From: an uncultured Chitinophagaceae bacterium
GTDB lineage: Bacteria; Bacteroidota; Bacteroidia; Chitinophagales; Chitinophagaceae
Direction of reading: 5' to 3'
Length of the DNA stretch: 64,000 bases
Assembly: GCA_903884185.1 (NCBI GenBank)
Contig: CAISDV010000089.1
Coordinates: 92,128 to 156,127, forward strand
This document shows positions 35,986 to 43,620 of this stretch, piece after piece. Under the pieces are notes generated by a model. It was not told where the DNA came from and ran no database searches. It saw only the letters and a program-made list of their open reading frames with translations. The position numbers and the translations under genes are program-made. Within the stretch, counting starts at the first letter, position 1. Every line of letters starts with the position of its first letter.

Positions 35986-37123
35986 TGGTTACCTTTTTCC
36001 CTGTTCTCATCGCTTCATAAATAGCTTGCAAAATTTTTACATCCCTTCTTCCCATTTCACCCGGAACAATAGATGGTGTTTTGCTCTTAACAGATTGTGC
36101 AAACGCATCCATCTGCCTTTCCTGCTGATTGACCCGCGGGAAATCCATTTTGGCATTGGAAGTAAACCCTTTCTGGCCACTATAATTAAAAGCGGGATTT
36201 AATTCAAACCATCCTTTCTCGGCTTCTGCCCGAAACCTATTCATCCCTTCTGAATAACTTGCTTTTCCATCGGCAATAACTCCACCGGGCATTTCCAGTT
36301 GCCAGGTCAATGATTCTTCCACATCCTTGAACTTTACCGGATCAGTTTTGGGGCCTTCCTTTGCTGTTACGGCAATTGGATCTGCACCAGCAGTATAACA
36401 GGAAGCCTGTATGCAATAAATGCCTACATCCATCAATGGACCGCCGCCGGCAAGTTCTTTATTTAATCTCCAGATACCGGCTTCAGCAGGAAAGCCAAAT
36501 TTTCCATCCATCTTTTTTACAGCGCCAAACACTTTTTCTGTACCCAGTCTTGCCATCTCCAAATTATATGGCTCAAAGTGAAGGCGATAACCAACAGAAA
36601 GCATCTTCCCTGCTTTTTTACAAGCAGCGATCATCTTGTCGCAATCAGAAACAGTAATGGCCATCGGTTTTTCGCAGATAACATGTTTGCCTGCGTGCGC
36701 GGCGCGGATCACATATTCGGCATGCATGGAATTGGGAAGCACCACATAAATAATATCGATATCAGGATTGTTTTTTATGTTATCAAAACTCTTGTAGTCA
36801 TAAATATTTGCAGCAGGAATGCCATACTGTGCTTTCCATTTTTCTGCTTTGTCGGGAGTGCCGGTAACAATACCTGCGAGGTAACAATGCGCGGTAGATT
36901 GTAGTGCTGGCGCCAGTTGCCCGCCCGCATAAGAACCCAGTCCTACGAGTGCGATACCCAGTTTACCCGCAGCTTTTTCTTTGCTGATACGCATGCGGCT
37001 GCTATCCTCATCAAACTTACTGCTCTTCACAAATGAAGAGAGTACAGGGATGCTGATGGCAGTAAGGCCAACGTTGTAAATAAATTTTCTCCTGGAAGAA
37101 TCGAAAGAATAATCGTTGCTCAT
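35981..37123 (-). CDS. Tat-exported Gfo/Idh/MocA sugar oxidoreductase (glucose-fructose oxidoreductase-like)
   Basis: A 380-residue protein with a twin-arginine signal (SSRRKFIYNVGLTAISIPVL), a Rossmann segment (GIALVGLGSYAGGQLAP), the EKPMAIT catalytic loop and the GGPLMDVGIY segment of the family. Glucose-fructose oxidoreductase of Zymomonas is a known exported member with tightly held NADP that makes gluconolactone in the periplasm, and the layout here is similar. The next genes in the same direction encode an exported lactonase, a GntP permease, an IlvD-type dehydratase and a FAH-family protein, so it may start an oxidative sugar pathway. Its gap to the lactonase gene is 129 bp and contains palindromes. 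The substrate is unknown. Confidence 0.85.
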   Translation of the reverse strand: MSNDYSFDSSRRKFIYNVGLTAISIPVLSSFVKSSKFDEDSSRMRISKEKAAGKLGIALVGLGSYAGGQLAPALQSTAHCYLAGIVTGTPDKAEKWKAQYGIPAANIYDYKSFDNIKNNPDIDIIYVVLPNSMHAEYVIRAAHAGKHVICEKPMAITVSDCDKMIAACKKAGKMLSVGYRLHFEPYNLEMARLGTEKVFGAVKKMDGKFGFPAEAGIWRLNKELAGGGPLMDVGIYCIQASCYTAGADPIAVTAKEGPKTDPVKFKDVEESLTWQLEMPGGVIADGKASYSEGMNRFRAEAEKGWFELNPAFNYSGQKGFTSNAKMDFPRVNQQERQMDAFAQSVKSKTPSIVPGEMGRRDVKILQAIYEAMRTGKKVTI

Positions 37124-37150
37124 AAAGGTTGTTTTAATTGTTATTTAAAT

Positions 37151-37239
37151 AAACCCCGGGGATTTTTCAGTCATACACACAGTTATAGCTAATTTATTAA
37201 ATCCCCGGGGTTTGTACTAATACAAAATCCTCGGGGTTT
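37151..37239. repeat. Three AAATCCCCGGGGTTT-type palindromic copies
   Basis: AAACCCCGGGGATTT (37151-37165) and AAATCCCCGGGGTTT (37199-37213) are exact reverse complements of each other; a third copy with one change (CCTCGGGG) is at 37225-37239. They can form a long hairpin between the lactonase and oxidoreductase genes. No T-run follows, so this is more likely a repeat element than a simple terminator, although it may reduce read-through. Confidence 0.85.
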
Positions 37240-37252
37240 AGTATCAAAAATT

Positions 37253-38176
37253 TTATTCAACTCCCTTCACATTCATCGCAATAGTAAAAACAGATTCCGA
37301 TGCAGTTATGAATAATATATTACGATCTTTCCCACCAAAACAAACATTGGCCGTCCACTTGGCGGGTACAGGTATCACCAGTAATTTTTTTCCTTCTTTA
37401 TTATAAACGGTTACACCCACTGTGCTGGTGAGATATAGATTTCCTTTTTCATCCAGCGTCATACCATCTGATCCCTGTTGTATAATGAGTTGCTTGTTTT
37501 GTAAACTGCCATCTTTTGAAATGGTGTATTGATAAGTTTTATTGCCTTTGATATCTGCTACATATAAATATTTACCATCGGTTGTTCCTACAATACCATT
37601 TGGTTGTAGCAGGTCTTCTGCAACAGGAACAGGTTCCTTCGATCCTTTCGCTAAATAAAACACTTTCTCTCCTTTAATGTCGGGCACCTTCCTGTCCCAG
37701 TAAGGACGCTGATAATAAGGATCGGTAAAATAGATGCCGCCATCGGGGCGCTGCCAAACATCATTAGGCCCGTTGAGCCTGTGTCCCTGGTAACCAGTTA
37801 CTAAAACAGTCACTTTTCCTTTGGGGTCAATGGACCATAATTCATTCTTTTCATCGGCACAGGTAAGCAGGTTTCCTTTGTGATCGAAGTAGGTTCCGTT
37901 TGAACGCCCAGTCTTGTCTAAGAATACAGAAAGTTTTCCATCGGTATCATACTTCCATATTTTATCATTGGGCTGATCGGTAAAAAAAATATTTCCTTTT
38001 TTATCTACCGAAGGCCCTTCGGTAAAACTGAATTGTTTGGAAACAAGTTGCAGTGTGGCGCCTTTTTGAATTAAGCTGTCTTCGGAGTTATGCATAGAAA
38101 AATTTGCATGGGTGTAATTACAAACAAATAGGAAAAGAACAGGCAGGCATTTTATTGTTTGATAAATGGTTTTCAT
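37253..38176 (-). CDS. Exported SMP-30/gluconolactonase family protein
   Basis: A 307-residue six-bladed beta-propeller with a Sec signal (MKTIYQTIKCLPVLFLFVCNYTHA). Family features include FTEGPSVDKKGNIFFTDQPNDKIWKY, the GPNDVWQRPDGGIYFTDPYY metal-site segment and QPNGIVGT. Such enzymes open aldonolactones to aldonic acids. ATG 38176 is chosen because it gives a signal peptide and lies 10 bp after the GntP stop; an upstream in-frame start would overlap GntP by 56 bp. Together with the exported oxidoreductase and the permease it suggests that lactone is made and opened in the periplasm before uptake. Confidence 0.88.
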   Translation of the reverse strand: MKTIYQTIKCLPVLFLFVCNYTHANFSMHNSEDSLIQKGATLQLVSKQFSFTEGPSVDKKGNIFFTDQPNDKIWKYDTDGKLSVFLDKTGRSNGTYFDHKGNLLTCADEKNELWSIDPKGKVTVLVTGYQGHRLNGPNDVWQRPDGGIYFTDPYYQRPYWDRKVPDIKGEKVFYLAKGSKEPVPVAEDLLQPNGIVGTTDGKYLYVADIKGNKTYQYTISKDGSLQNKQLIIQQGSDGMTLDEKGNLYLTSTVGVTVYNKEGKKLLVIPVPAKWTANVCFGGKDRNILFITASESVFTIAMNVKGVE

Positions 38177-38186
38177 TTTAATCATT

Positions 38187-39503
38187 TTAAAATAATATTT
38201 GATTAAGGAGTAATACGCCCACAAGCCCCACCAATGATACAATGGTTTCCATCAGCGACCAGGAACGAAAAGTATCTTTCATTGATAAACCAAAATATTC
38301 TTTGTACAACCAGAAAGCGGAATCATTTACATGAGAACAGAAAATACTTCCCGCGCCCACAGAAAGCACCATGAGGTTGGGATCAACATGCGTTTGTAGT
38401 GTGAGCGGGTACACAACCCCAACAGCGGTCAACCCCGCAATGGTAGCCGATCCCAGGCAGATGCGCAGGATCGCAGTAATGATCCAGGCAAGAAGCAAGG
38501 GAGGTAATTTCCATGCGCCCAACGCAGTGGCTATTTCTGTGCCTACACCACTATCAATAAAGATCTGTTTCAATATTCCAGCGCTCCCGATGATGAGCAG
38601 GATCATTGCAATATCTTTTACGGCTTCCACATACAGGTTCATGATATCTGTGAGCTTCGTGCCCCTAGCAATTCCCAAAGTATAAGTAGCGATAATGATT
38701 GTGAGCAACATCACAAGTGTTGGATCGCCCAAAAAATCTGCAATATTTTTTACCTGCGTATTGGTACTGAATATTTTCGCAAGTGCAGCTGTAGCAGCAA
38801 TCAGTAATACAGGAAGCAGGGAAGAAAAAATACTATTGCCAATACCCGGAAGTTTTTCATCGGGCATATCCTGTGACGGAAATACTTTTAAAGAATTCGA
38901 TTTTATATTTTTTATTGTTCGGGAAAAAAGCGGCCCTGCAATAATGATTGCAGGGATAGCGATCATCAATCCATAAAAAAAAGTAGTGGCCATATCAGCA
39001 TGAAACTGTGTCACCAATGCCATAGGCGAAGGATGTGGAGGTAAAAAGCCATGCATCACCGAAAGCGATGCCAGCATGGGCAATCCCACATACACGAGCG
39101 GCAGTTTATAACTATAGGAGACAGAAAAAATGATGGGGATCATCAGTACAAAACCTACATTATAATACAATGGTATGCCTACGATAAAACCTGTGAGCGA
39201 CATAGCCCATACCAAATATTTTTCGCCAAAGATCTTTCTCATTTCATTGGTGATCTTTTGAGCAGCACCACTTTCGGCAACAAGTTTGCCCAGCATGGCA
39301 CCCAATACGATCACGATGACAAGAGAACCCAGTGTATCACCAATGCCTTTGTTCACCGACTTTGCAATATTGCTCATGGGCATTCCCAGCAGCAAACCTG
39401 CAATGATAGAAATAATAAGAAAAGCTAGAAATGGATTTAGCTTCACCCAGGTAATGAGCAGCACTAAGCATGTGATACAGATGATAAGAATCAGAAAATC
39501 CAT
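38187..39503 (-). CDS. GntP family gluconate/sugar-acid permease
   Basis: A 438-residue inner-membrane protein with about 12 or more hydrophobic segments. The opening (VKLNPFLAFLIISIIAGLLLGMP), the VIVLGAMLGKLVAESGAA segment and MHGFLPPHPSP are typical of GntP/GntT proton symporters for gluconate and related sugar acids. Start and stop fit the family length (about 440). It sits 10 bp before the lactonase gene and 41 bp after the IlvD-type dehydratase gene on the same strand, so the three are almost surely one transcript. Confidence 0.92.
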   Translation of the reverse strand: MDFLILIICITCLVLLITWVKLNPFLAFLIISIIAGLLLGMPMSNIAKSVNKGIGDTLGSLVIVIVLGAMLGKLVAESGAAQKITNEMRKIFGEKYLVWAMSLTGFIVGIPLYYNVGFVLMIPIIFSVSYSYKLPLVYVGLPMLASLSVMHGFLPPHPSPMALVTQFHADMATTFFYGLMIAIPAIIIAGPLFSRTIKNIKSNSLKVFPSQDMPDEKLPGIGNSIFSSLLPVLLIAATAALAKIFSTNTQVKNIADFLGDPTLVMLLTIIIATYTLGIARGTKLTDIMNLYVEAVKDIAMILLIIGSAGILKQIFIDSGVGTEIATALGAWKLPPLLLAWIITAILRICLGSATIAGLTAVGVVYPLTLQTHVDPNLMVLSVGAGSIFCSHVNDSAFWLYKEYFGLSMKDTFRSWSLMETIVSLVGLVGVLLLNQILF

Positions 39504-39544
39504 ATAGCGAGCGGGTTATATTATTTTTTGTGAGGCAGGCAGCA

Positions 39545-41260
39545 TCAATGCGAATCCCTGCTCACCTTCGATCCCGACCTTCCTACAAGAAAATCAAGGT
39601 CGGCCCCTTTGTCTGCCTGCTGCACATGTTTTACATACAGGTTCACATAACCTCTGTCCGTAACAGGCTCGGGTTGTTTCCATTCCTTTCTTCTTTTTGC
39701 CAATTCCTCTTCTGTTACTTCCAGGTGTATGCTTCGTTTATGAACATCCAGTTCTATGATATCTCCATTCTTTACCAGCGCAAGATTTCCGCCGATCGCA
39801 GATTCGGGAGACACATGCAATACAACTGTGCCATAAGCTGTACCACTCATTCTTCCATCGGATATGCGCACCATATCGGTAACTCCTTTATCTAATAATT
39901 TTTTAGGCAGCACCATATTACCTACTTCGGGCATGCCGGGATAACCAACAGGCCCTGCATTTTTCAATACCATCACGCAAGTCTCATCAATATCTAAATT
40001 GGGATCATCCACTCTTGCATGATAATCTTCGATCGTATCAAATACTACCGCTCTTCCACGATGCTGCATCAAACTTGCTGAAGCTGCGGAAGGCTTGATC
40101 ACAGCGCCATTCATGGCAAGATTGCCTTTTAATACAGCAATGCCTGCTTCTTTTATTAAAGGATTTTCGAAATCAGCGATCACTTCTTTATTATAACAGG
40201 TGCAGGAATCTTCAATGTTTTGAGAATGTGTTTTACCACTAACTGTCATAGTATTCATGTGTAACACTGAACGCAGCTCATTGATCACAACAGGTAATCC
40301 ACCTGCATAATAAAAGTCTTCCATTAAGAATTTACCTGAAGGCATCAGGTTCAGGAGCAACGGTATTGTACTACCAAGATCATCAAAGTCCTGCAGGTTC
40401 AGTTCAACACCCATTCTTCCAGCGATGGCGGTAAGATGAATAATAAAATTAGACGAGCCGCCTACTGCTGCATTTATTTTTATTGCATTCTCAAATGCTT
40501 CGCGCGTCAATATTTTAGTGATGGTCAGATCTTCTTTCACCATCTGTACAATTCTTCTTCCTGATAGTTGCGCCAATACTTTTTTCCTTGAATCAACTGC
40601 AGGGATTGCAGCTCCACCTGATAAACACATACCTAATGATTCAACCATACATGCCATGGTTGATGCTGTTCCCATTGTCATGCAATGGCCGGGGCTGCGC
40701 GACATACAACTTTCGGCATATGTATAATCTTTGTAAGTTATTTTTCCTGTGATAAGGTCATCGGTCAATTTCCATACACTGGTACCTGAACCAATATCAC
40801 GGCCCTGGTATTTTCCATTCAGCATTGGCCCGCCGGGAACAACAATAGTTGGTAAGCCCACACTGGCTGCACCCATTAAAGTGGAGGGTGTTGTTTTATC
40901 GCAGCCGGTTAATAATACCACGCCGTCAATTGGATTTCCGCGAATAGATTCTTCCGCATCCATGCTTGCGAGATTGCGGAAAAGCATGGCGGTTGGTTTT
41001 AATAATGTTTCGCCAAGCGACATGATCGGAAACTCTAATGGAAAACCACCTGCTTCAAACACACCACGTTTTACCATCTCGGCAATATCTCTTAAATGTG
41101 CATTGCAGGGAGTGAGTTCAGACCATGTATTGCAAATGCCGATCACTGGGCGGCCATCAAACAGGTCTTCGGGAAAGCCCTGGTTCTTCATCCAACTGCG
41201 ATAAATAAAACCCATTTTATCTTTCTTGCCGAACCATTCGGCACTACGGTATTTGGCCAT
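39545..41260 (-). CDS. IlvD/Edd family sugar-acid dehydratase
   Basis: A 571-residue cytoplasmic iron-sulfur dehydratase. The three cluster cysteines are in NTWSELTPC, LLTGCDKTTPS and SPGHCMTMGT, and the C-terminal lobe has the SDGRMSGTAYG signature. Within the family the segments MGFIYRSWMKNQG and VPGGPMLNGKYQGRDIGSG fit pentonate (arabonate or xylonate) dehydratases better than the branched-chain amino-acid enzyme. The genes around it encode a sugar-acid permease and a FAH-family protein, and no ilv genes are present. The likely reaction is aldonate to 2-keto-3-deoxyaldonate. Confidence 0.88.
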   Translation of the reverse strand: MAKYRSAEWFGKKDKMGFIYRSWMKNQGFPEDLFDGRPVIGICNTWSELTPCNAHLRDIAEMVKRGVFEAGGFPLEFPIMSLGETLLKPTAMLFRNLASMDAEESIRGNPIDGVVLLTGCDKTTPSTLMGAASVGLPTIVVPGGPMLNGKYQGRDIGSGTSVWKLTDDLITGKITYKDYTYAESCMSRSPGHCMTMGTASTMACMVESLGMCLSGGAAIPAVDSRKKVLAQLSGRRIVQMVKEDLTITKILTREAFENAIKINAAVGGSSNFIIHLTAIAGRMGVELNLQDFDDLGSTIPLLLNLMPSGKFLMEDFYYAGGLPVVINELRSVLHMNTMTVSGKTHSQNIEDSCTCYNKEVIADFENPLIKEAGIAVLKGNLAMNGAVIKPSAASASLMQHRGRAVVFDTIEDYHARVDDPNLDIDETCVMVLKNAGPVGYPGMPEVGNMVLPKKLLDKGVTDMVRISDGRMSGTAYGTVVLHVSPESAIGGNLALVKNGDIIELDVHKRSIHLEVTEEELAKRRKEWKQPEPVTDRGYVNLYVKHVQQADKGADLDFLVGRSGSKVSRDSH

Positions 41261-41390
41261 TGTGTGCTTGCTTTTTTACGAGAGATAAATATAATGAAAA
41301 ATGCATCTGTTGCCATGAAAAGAAAACGCAAAAGAGAGTGCCGATAGCTATTGGGGAAAAAGGGTTGCAACAAAAGAATTAGTTGCAATT

Positions 41391-42233
41391 TTATTGCATA
41401 ACTGAATTCACGAGTGTACCGATGTTTTCAATAGATATGGTGATCTCATCTCCTGGAGCCAAAGTAAAATGATCAGGTGGAACTACACCGGTGCCTGTCA
41501 TTAAATACACACCATGCGGGAAAGATGTTTCCCTGAATAAATACTCAACAAGTTCAGTATGTTTTCTTTTCATTCGGTTGATAGAGATCTCTCCGGAGAA
41601 AACAGTTTGTGTATTCCTGTTGATAGAAATTTGTATCATCGAATCGGGATGAATAGGCCCGGAAGGAACATACAAACATGGGCCGATAGCAGCAGACGCG
41701 TCATAAGATTTTGCCTGTGGTAAATACAATGGATTTTCACCTTCAATATCGCGTGACGACATATCATTTCCAATGGTATAACCTTCAATCGTTCCCTTGC
41801 TGCATGCAAATAAAGTAAGTTCAGGTTCGGGTACATTCCATTTGGAGTCTTTGCGGATACGCACGGCAGCGCCCGTTCCTACGGCACGATAGGAAGGAGA
41901 TTTAAAAAAAAGTTCAGGGCGTTCGGCCTCATACACGCGTGCATAAAAATCACCACCGCCCGCATCTTTGGATTCTTCCATTCTAGCTTCACGGCTGCGG
42001 AGGTAGGTAACACCCGATGCCCATATTTCCTGGTTGTTGATGGGCGCCAGTAGATTTGTGAAGGTGATATGTGCTGATAAACTATTATCAGGTTTCAGTT
42101 CATTTATTTCAAGAACCATCTTTTCAAAAAGGCCTTGCCGGTTTACCAGTTGATCCCAATTATTTTCTTTGGAGAGGAAAAATTTTTCTTCATGCTCAAT
42201 GATGATGCCTTTAGCGGCCTGGTAAATTTTCAT
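41391..42233 (-). CDS. FAH-family protein, likely 2-keto-3-deoxypentonate dehydratase
   Basis: A 280-residue cytoplasmic protein of the fumarylacetoacetate hydrolase superfamily. Metal-binding residues are seen in [10 protein letters not shown] and in [18 protein letters not shown], followed by [13 protein letters not shown] and the late [10 protein letters not shown] segment. The [16 protein letters not shown] pattern resembles archaeal and bacterial 2-keto-3-deoxy-arabinonate/xylonate dehydratases, which give alpha-ketoglutarate semialdehyde. Its place directly upstream of an IlvD-type dehydratase supports that role over aromatic catabolism. The ketoglutarate semialdehyde dehydrogenase that would finish the pathway is not in this window. 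Confidence 0.82.
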   Translation of the reverse strand: MKIYQAAKGIIIEHEEKFFLSKENNWDQLVNRQGLFEKMVLEINELKPDNSLSAHITFTNLLAPINNQEIWASGVTYLRSREARMEESKDAGGGDFYARVYEAERPELFFKSPSYRAVGTGAAVRIRKDSKWNVPEPELTLFACSKGTIEGYTIGNDMSSRDIEGENPLYLPQAKSYDASAAIGPCLYVPSGPIHPDSMIQISINRNTQTVFSGEISINRMKRKHTELVEYLFRETSFPHGVYLMTGTGVVPPDHFTLAPGDEITISIENIGTLVNSVMQ

Positions 42234-42385
42234 AATAATAGTTTCAATAATGGATGCAGGACGAATTTCAGCAAATTATATCGTATTTACAAAGGCGGTG
42301 TAAGATTGATTGCAACAAGAATAAGAATTCAATTTTACCAACTGTTCCTGTATATTGGATGCGATTTAAATACTGCCGGCTATTT

Positions 42386-43387
42386 ATGAGCAAAAAAATC
42401 ATTTTCTTTCTTGCTTTTGTTTTTTACTTCTGCTATTTGCCCGCCACAGGGCAGGTGAAAAAAGATATAGATAACAAAGCCATCCAACAACAGGAAATGC
42501 TGCTGGGCAAAAGACAGCAGGAAGAATTGCTGAGGCAGCAGCAACAAAAAATATTACTCGAAAAACAGAAAGAACAACTTGCTGAAAAAGAAAAGGCATT
42601 GCTGCGGTTGCAATATGAGAAAAAGGAAATCGAACTGGATAATGAAAAAAAGCAACAATCAGCTTTGTTGCAAAAAAACCAGTTGCAGGCACAATACGAG
42701 GAAGCGGTAAGGGATAAACAAATCACTTCACAAAAAGCAGAATTGGCTTATAATAGAAGGTGGCTGCTTTTCCTGGGTATGCTCGCGATACTTGTCATTA
42801 TTATTTCATCGATCATCTATATCAACCAACGAAAAACAAAACGCCTTAACAAGCTGATCTTTATTCAGAACAATGAATTAGAGAAAATAAGTATGGTGAA
42901 AGACCGTGTATTAAGTGTAGTAGGGCATGATATGCGCACTCCATTGAATATATTGCTTTCGTTCACACAATTATTAAAAGGGGCACATATAGGCAATAAC
43001 TCTTGCGGTGGTAATGGAACAGACAGGTTGGGTAGCTGTGACCAGGCGCCATGCAATACAGCGATGACCAGCTCAATCGTATCAACAAGCACGGGCAAGC
43101 TGAGTAAGGAAGGGCCGGATGCAGTAGAAGATCCATCAGATGCACTGACAGTAACAGTAGCACCAAACCCATCCACCACAGACTTTGGCCTGATCGTTAA
43201 GAGCAAGAGCCAGGCTGCGGTAACGGTGAGAGTGCTGGATGTGAATGGAAGAGTGGTAGATGCCTTGTACCAGGTAGGTATTGGCTCAACGATACATGTG
43301 GGCGGCAAACTAGCAAGTGGAATGTACTTTGCACATGTGGTGCAGGGTAACAAACAAGTTGTTGCCAAACTGGTGAAAGTGAAGTAA
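42386..43387 (+). CDS. Chimeric ORF: truncated histidine kinase joined to a T9SS sorting domain
   Basis: A 333-residue frame made of two parts that do not belong together. Residues 1-~198 have a signal peptide, a long Glu/Gln/Lys-rich coiled coil, one transmembrane segment (WLLFLGMLAILVIIISSIIYI) and the start of a histidine kinase dimerisation domain with the phospho-acceptor H181 in GHDMRTPLNILL. At about base 42980 the reading changes to a Cys/Ser/Gly-rich linker and then, from about residue 255, a Por secretion tail (VAPNPSTTDFGL ... LASGMYFAHVV). The kinase ATP-binding domain is missing. A sorting tail behind a cytoplasmic domain makes no topological sense. It could be a deletion fusion (pseudogene) or an assembly join. 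ATG 42386 is chosen for the signal peptide. Confidence 0.7.
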   Translation: MSKKIIFFLAFVFYFCYLPATGQVKKDIDNKAIQQQEMLLGKRQQEELLRQQQQKILLEKQKEQLAEKEKALLRLQYEKKEIELDNEKKQQSALLQKNQLQAQYEEAVRDKQITSQKAELAYNRRWLLFLGMLAILVIIISSIIYINQRKTKRLNKLIFIQNNELEKISMVKDRVLSVVGHDMRTPLNILLSFTQLLKGAHIGNNSCGGNGTDRLGSCDQAPCNTAMTSSIVSTSTGKLSKEGPDAVEDPSDALTVTVAPNPSTTDFGLIVKSKSQAAVTVRVLDVNGRVVDALYQVGIGSTIHVGGKLASGMYFAHVVQGNKQVVAKLVKVK

Positions 43388-43410
43388 AGAAGGAACCACA
43401 TAATTAATAA

Positions 43411-43448
43411 ACACGGGCATCTTGCAAAAGGTGCCCGTGTTGTTTTTT
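43411..43448 (+). terminator. Rho-independent terminator after the chimeric ORF
   Basis: ACACGGGCATC (43411-43421) pairs with 43430-43440 through 11 pairs including one G-U, with an 8-base loop and a following TGTTTTTT tract. It lies 23 bp after the stop codon. Confidence 0.9.
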
Positions 43449-43607
43449 ACATGAAAGATATTTTGTAGATATTTTTTCCTGGTATCCCTGGATATGAAAT
43501 CGTATATGGGCGCATCCCATATCCTGTATCACCTATCCCGCATCCCCGCAGAGCAGCCTTTTTGATTTGAAAATATGATGGCAATTATCTCCATCAGGCA
43601 GTTCTAT

Positions 43608-43615
43608 TATCTTTG
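43608..43615 (+). promoter_or_regulatory. Candidate -7 element close to the DUF5686 gene start
   Basis: TATCTTTG fits TAnnTTTG exactly and ends 5 bp before the ATG at 43621, which would give a leaderless or nearly leaderless transcript. A clear TTG at the -33 position is not seen. Confidence 0.4.
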
Positions 43616-43620
43616 CCGCG

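Noticed and set aside
41188..41388. Minus-strand open frame of 66 codons upstream of the IlvD-type gene
   Set aside because: It overlaps the start of the dehydratase in another frame, has a low-complexity Phe/Leu-rich content and no recognisable motif.
42865..43401. Minus-strand open frame of 178 codons opposite the chimeric ORF
   Set aside because: It is rich in Ser/Thr/Leu/Pro as expected for the complement of a Gly/Ser/Val coding stretch. The plus-strand sorting domain is a better explanation.
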